Shown one piece after another: positions 60,437 through 64,000 of a DNA stretch of 64,000 bases; the first letter of the stretch is position 1, and every line of letters begins with the position of its first letter. A program made the position numbers and the translations under genes. The notes under the pieces are model-generated. The model did not search any database. It was not told the DNA's origin and saw only the letters and a program-made list of their open reading frames with translations. This DNA comes from Siculibacillus sp. (GTDB lineage Bacteria; Pseudomonadota; Alphaproteobacteria; Rhizobiales; Ancalomicrobiaceae), in assembly GCA_030247555.1 (NCBI GenBank), contig JAOTSD010000003.1, forward strand, positions 1-64,000, in the 5' to 3' direction.

Positions 60437-62554
60437 ATGAACCGCCCCATCCCGGTCGCCGTCCGCCGCACCACCTGTCCGCACGACTGCCCCTCGACCT
60501 GCGGCCTCGAAGTCGAGGTGCTCGACGAACACACCATCGGCCGCGTCCGCGGCTCGACCGAGAACAGCTACACGGCCGGGGTGATCTGCGCCAAGGTGGC
60601 GCGCTACGCCGAGCGGGTACATTCGCCGAACCGGCTGACGCGACCGCTCTTGCGGAGCGGGCCGAAGGGCTCCGGGCAGTTCCGCGAGATCTCTTGGGAC
60701 GAGGCTCTCGACCGCATCGCCGAGGCGTTTCTCGCGGCCGAGGCTCGCCACGGCACCGAGGCGGTGTGGCCCTACTACTACGCCGGCACCATGGGGCAGG
60801 TGCAGCGCGACGGCATCAACCGGCTGCGCCACGCCAAGCGGTATTCCGAGGAATTCGGCACCATCTGCACCAATCTCGCCTGGACCGGTTGGATCGCCGG
60901 CACCGGCCGCCTCGCCGGGGCCGACCCGCGCGAGATGGCGAAATCGGATCTCGTCGTCATCTGGGGGACGAACGCGGTCGCGACCCAAGTCAACGTCATG
61001 ACCCATGCGACGCGGGCGCGGAAGGAGAGGGGGGCGAAGATCGCCGTCGTCGACGTCTACCGCACGCCGACGATGGAGCAGGCCGACATCGGGCTCATCC
61101 TGCGGCCGGGCACCGACGCGGCGCTCGCCTGCGCGGTGATGCACGTACTCTTCCGCGACGGTCTCGCCGATCGGGAGTATCTGTCGGAATACTCCGACGT
61201 GCCGGCGGAACTCGAGGCCCATCTCGCCACCCGAACACCGCAATGGGCAGCGCCGATCACCGGGCTCTCGGTCGGCGAGATCGAGAGTTTCGCCCGGGCG
61301 ATCGGCACCACGCCCAAGACCTTCTTCCGCCTCGGTTACGGCTTCTCGCGGCAGCGGAACGGCACGGTCGCCATGCACGCGGTCAGTTCGATTCCCGTGG
61401 TCGCCGGTTCCTGGCGTCACGAGGGCGGCGGTGCCTTCCACAACAACGGGGCGATCTTCCGACTCGACAAGACGTTGGTCGAGGGGCTCGACGTCCGCGA
61501 CCCGTCGGTGCGACGGCTCGATCAGAGCCGGATCGGGGCGGTTCTGACCGGTGATCGGGTGGCGCTGAAGGGCGGCGGGCCGGTCATGGCGACGTTGATC
61601 CAGAACACCAATCCGATGTCGGTCGCCCCCGATCAGGAGAAGGTGAGGGCGGGGTTCGCGCGCGAGGATCTGTTCGTCGCCGTCCACGAACAGTTCATGA
61701 CCGACACGGCCAAGATGGCCGACATCGTCCTGCCGGCGACCACTTTCCTCGAGCACGACGACCTCTATCGCGGCGGCGGCAACCAGTATCTGCTTCTCGG
61801 CCCCAAGCTGATCGAGCCGCCGGGGGAGGCGCGCGAGAACCATCGGGTCATCGGCGATCTGGCCGAGCGGCTCGGCGCCGTCCATCCCGGCTTCGACATG
61901 ACGGCGCGCGAGCACGTCGACCATATGCTGCGCTCGGCCGGGCTCGGCGGGTTCGAGGATCACCTCGAACATCCGGCGATCGACCTTCAGCCGCCGTTCG
62001 AGCGGGCGCATTTCCTCGACGGTTTCGGTCATTCCGACGGACGCTTCCACTTCGCGCCGGAATGGACGAAGGTCGCCGCCGACAACGACGGGCCGATGGG
62101 GCCCTGGGCCGATCTACCGCGGCTGCCCGACCAGTGGGCGGTCACCGAGGAGACGGATGCGGAACACCCCTTCCGGCTCGTCACCCCGCCGGCGCGGAAT
62201 TTCCTCAATTCGTCCTTCACCGAGACGGAGACCTCGATGGCGAAGGAGAAGGGACCGCGGGTGATGATCCATCCCGACGATCTCACCGACCTCGGTATCG
62301 CCGACGGTGAGGAGATCCGCCTCGTCAACGCCCGTGGCGCGGTGATTTCGCGGGCGCGGGCCTTCGACGGGGTGCGGCGCGGTGTGGTGATCGCGGAAGG
62401 CATCTTCCCCAATTCGGCGCACCGGGACGGACGCGGCATCAACACGCTGACCGGCGACGACCAGTGCGCGCCCTATGGCGGGCCGGCCTTCCACGACAAC
62501 CGAGTCCGGATCGAGGCGACGAAAAATGGCGACCGTGGCGGCGCGGCCACTTGA
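60437..62554 (+). CDS. Molybdopterin-dependent oxidoreductase
   Basis: A 705-residue DMSO-reductase-superfamily enzyme. The N-terminal [4Fe-4S] site is Cys14, Cys18, Cys22 (RTTCPHDCPSTCGLEVEV) and Cys51 (GVICAKVARYAERVHSPNRL). The bis-MGD domain follows (SWDEALDRIAEAFL, VVIWGTNAVATQVN, IVLPATTFLEHDD), then the C-terminal molydopterin dinucleotide-binding part (VMIHPDDLTDLGIADGEEI). There is no Tat signal, so it is cytoplasmic. The substrate is unknown; formate-dehydrogenase-like is only a superfamily label. No partner electron-transfer subunit is adjacent. The ATG at 60437 is the first sensible start. Confidence 0.88.
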   Translation: MNRPIPVAVRRTTCPHDCPSTCGLEVEVLDEHTIGRVRGSTENSYTAGVICAKVARYAERVHSPNRLTRPLLRSGPKGSGQFREISWDEALDRIAEAFLAAEARHGTEAVWPYYYAGTMGQVQRDGINRLRHAKRYSEEFGTICTNLAWTGWIAGTGRLAGADPREMAKSDLVVIWGTNAVATQVNVMTHATRARKERGAKIAVVDVYRTPTMEQADIGLILRPGTDAALACAVMHVLFRDGLADREYLSEYSDVPAELEAHLATRTPQWAAPITGLSVGEIESFARAIGTTPKTFFRLGYGFSRQRNGTVAMHAVSSIPVVAGSWRHEGGGAFHNNGAIFRLDKTLVEGLDVRDPSVRRLDQSRIGAVLTGDRVALKGGGPVMATLIQNTNPMSVAPDQEKVRAGFAREDLFVAVHEQFMTDTAKMADIVLPATTFLEHDDLYRGGGNQYLLLGPKLIEPPGEARENHRVIGDLAERLGAVHPGFDMTAREHVDHMLRSAGLGGFEDHLEHPAIDLQPPFERAHFLDGFGHSDGRFHFAPEWTKVAADNDGPMGPWADLPRLPDQWAVTEETDAEHPFRLVTPPARNFLNSSFTETETSMAKEKGPRVMIHPDDLTDLGIADGEEIRLVNARGAVISRARAFDGVRRGVVIAEGIFPNSAHRDGRGINTLTGDDQCAPYGGPAFHDNRVRIEATKNGDRGGAAT

Positions 62555-62638
62555 GCCGGCGACCACACCCGGTTAGGGACGTGCGACCCGTTTCCACCCG
62601 CCCGATCGGGTGTGTTCCCGTTCATGGAGTCGTCCGAC

Positions 62639-62971
62639 ATGTTCTCCGTCGTTTCTCGCCGTGCCCCGTCGCTCCTGCTGGGCGCCGGCCTCTGCCTCGC
62701 GGTCGCCGGAGCCGCCTTCGCTCAGGGCATTCCCGAGAAGGAGATCAACCGCGATCTCATCCGCCGTGCCCTGCTCGACACCTGCGTCTACGCCGAAGCG
62801 GCGAAGGAAGGGGCGAAGAAGGAGAAGGTGGTCGACGGCTGCCAGTGCGCCTCGTTCAAGGTGATGAAGGGCGTCAAGGACGAGATCGTCGGCCGGATCA
62901 CCTCGGACCGCGCCATTCCGGACGAGCTCTACGACGCCACCACCGAAGCCTACGGCACCTGCGTGCGCTGA
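62639..62971 (+). CDS. Small exported protein with cysteine pairs
   Basis: A 110-residue secreted protein. A signal peptide (SLLLGAGLCLAVAGAAFAQG) is followed by a compact alpha-helical-looking domain with four cysteines: DTCVYAEAAKEG, VVDGCQCASFKVM and the penultimate TCVR. It could be disulfide-bonded in the periplasm. I do not recognise the family. The ATG at 62639 has GGAG 9 nt upstream; upstream in-frame starts at 62612 and 62624 add only a few residues. Confidence 0.74.
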   Translation: MFSVVSRRAPSLLLGAGLCLAVAGAAFAQGIPEKEINRDLIRRALLDTCVYAEAAKEGAKKEKVVDGCQCASFKVMKGVKDEIVGRITSDRAIPDELYDATTEAYGTCVR

Positions 62972-62996
62972 GGCGGTCGACCGACGGAGACCCGCC

Positions 62997-63284
62997 ATGG
63001 CGACGACCCTTTCCTCCGACGGGCTCGAGGCGCGGCGCAAGAAGGCGCTCTATCGCGCCTGGCATCGCGGCACCAAGGAGATGGACTTCGTCATGGGGCA
63101 TTTCGCCGATGCCCACATCGCGGCGCTCTCGGAGACCGATCTCGCCGATTTCGAAGAGCTTCTCGACGTCTCCGACCGCGAACTCTTCGCATGGATCGTC
63201 GGCACCGAGGAGGTCGATCCCGTCCATGACCGCCCGGTGTGGCGGGCGATGCGGGAATACACCCATCGGGCGAAGGCCGACTGA
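62997..63284 (+). CDS. sdhE: Succinate dehydrogenase assembly factor SdhE
   Basis: Small factor that promotes flavinylation of SdhA. The 95-residue protein has the RGTKEMD motif (RGxxE) in ALYRAWHRGTKEMDFVMG, and continues with LSETDLADFEELLDVSDREL and FAWIVGTEEVDP, a complete Sdh5-type fold. It lies just upstream of mfd, as in many alphaproteobacteria. Confidence 0.94.
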   Translation: MATTLSSDGLEARRKKALYRAWHRGTKEMDFVMGHFADAHIAALSETDLADFEELLDVSDRELFAWIVGTEEVDPVHDRPVWRAMREYTHRAKAD

Positions 63285-63477
63285 ACGGGATCGCCGCCGC
63301 GTGAGGGGGCGAGATGGCGCACCGCTCGCGCTTTCCGTACCGCGCATCTCTCCCTCACGCGAACGGCACTGGCGCCGCAGCGCGGAATCCTGTTGAAAGG
63401 CCTCGTTCGACCCCGCGTGTGCGCCCGACGTGCCCCACGCGGGCGTCGGCGCGTTTCCGCCGTCCGAGGTCATCGCC

Positions 63478-64000
63478 TTGAAGAAGCTCACCGGTCTCTT
63501 CCGCCACCGCACCCACGTCCGGCTCGCCGGCGTGCCCGATGGTGCGGAAGGGCTCGTCGTCGGCGATCTCGCCCGTGACGCCGGCGCGCGCGACGGCCGG
63601 CCGTCGATCGCGGTGATCTGCCGCGACGGCGTGCGCATGCAGCGCCTGGAGGCGGCGCTCGCCTTCTTCGCCCCCGACGTCCACGTCCTGACGCTGCCGT
63701 CCTGGGACTGCCGGCCCTATGACCGGGTTTCGCCGAACTCGGTCGTCGTCGCCCGCCGCATGACGACGCTGTCGCACCTCGCCACACCGCGGGAACGGGC
63801 GAAGCCGGTCGTGGTGCTGACCACGGTCAACGCCGCCGCCCAGCGCCTGCCGGCGCGCGCGGTGGTCGCCGGCGAGACCTTCTCGGCGGTCGCCGGCGGC
63901 CGGGCGGACATGGGGCTGCTCGTCAAGTGGCTGGAGACCAATGGCTTCGAGCGTACCGCGACCGTGCGTGACACCGGCGAGTACGCGGTTCGCGGCGGTA
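63478..64000 (+). CDS. mfd: Transcription-repair coupling factor Mfd (5' part, cut by window)
   Basis: N-terminal part of Mfd, which releases stalled RNA polymerase and recruits UvrA. The visible segment contains the UvrB-like domain 1: VAVICRDGVRMQRLEAAL-like SIAVICRDGVRMQRLEAALA, then TLPSWDCRPYDRVSPNSVVVARRM and PVVVLTTVNAAAQRLPARAV. The frame is open to base 64000. The TTG at 63478 is chosen because GAGG lies 8 nt before it; a GTG at 63430 is in frame and possible. Confidence 0.85.
   Translation, partial: MKKLTGLFRHRTHVRLAGVPDGAEGLVVGDLARDAGARDGRPSIAVICRDGVRMQRLEAALAFFAPDVHVLTLPSWDCRPYDRVSPNSVVVARRMTTLSHLATPRERAKPVVVLTTVNAAAQRLPARAVVAGETFSAVAGGRADMGLLVKWLETNGFERTATVRDTGEYAVRGG

Overview
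This 64 kb window is high-GC chromosomal DNA from an alphaproteobacterium, most likely of the order Hyphomicrobiales (Rhizobiales). The evidence is the gene set and its order: a suf operon with two cysteine desulfurases, a complete nuoA-N operon followed by birA, an RNase J gene, methylmalonyl-CoA epimerase and a DUF1467 gene, a DUF1849/EipB envelope protein, ClpS-ClpA, a phasin, and SdhE directly before mfd. I cannot name the genus.

Layout. 1-3.3 kb: tyrS (cut by the window edge), anmK and an alpha/beta hydrolase. 3.5-10.8 kb: iron-sulfur assembly operon (desulfurase, sufB, an AT-richer unknown ORF, sufC, sufD, sufS, a DUF59 gene, sufA). 11-13.7 kb: a DUF4258/HTH toxin-antitoxin pair, a TfoX-like gene, a cyclophilin and a BrnT/BrnA pair. 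13.9-18.2 kb, minus strand: a compact RiPP cluster with an NHLP-leader precursor, a YcaO cyclodehydratase fused to a leader-binding domain, and a SagB-type dehydrogenase. 18.8-21 kb: queA and tgt. 21-30.1 kb: small metabolic and envelope genes, including an azlD interrupted by an in-frame TAG, and panC. 30-33.3 kb: a VWA/J-domain pair, a D,D-carboxypeptidase with a SPOR-like tail, and a phasin. 33.6-40 kb: clpS, clpA, ruvX, gatC, gatA and an exported hydrolase. 40-41.6 kb: mostly non-coding, with tRNA-Asp(GTC). 41.6-57 kb: nuoA-N with two extra small membrane ORFs. 57-64 kb: birA, RNase J, mce, DUF1467, a molybdopterin oxidoreductase, a small exported protein, sdhE and the start of mfd.

The most notable system is the RiPP cluster. 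It holds precursor, cyclodehydratase and dehydrogenase, the minimum expected for a linear azol(in)e-containing peptide, but no exporter or protease is visible. A strong RNA hairpin lies between the precursor and enzyme genes. A brnT/brnA pair converges on it, and the whole block sits between a cyclophilin gene and queA-tgt. Other points worth checking are a Tgt lacking three of the four usual zinc ligands, the unknown gene translationally coupled to sufB, and the two extra ORFs inside nuo.

All functional calls come from reading the sequence and from family knowledge; no database search was run. Start codons were chosen from ribosome-binding sites and family lengths and are flagged where uncertain.
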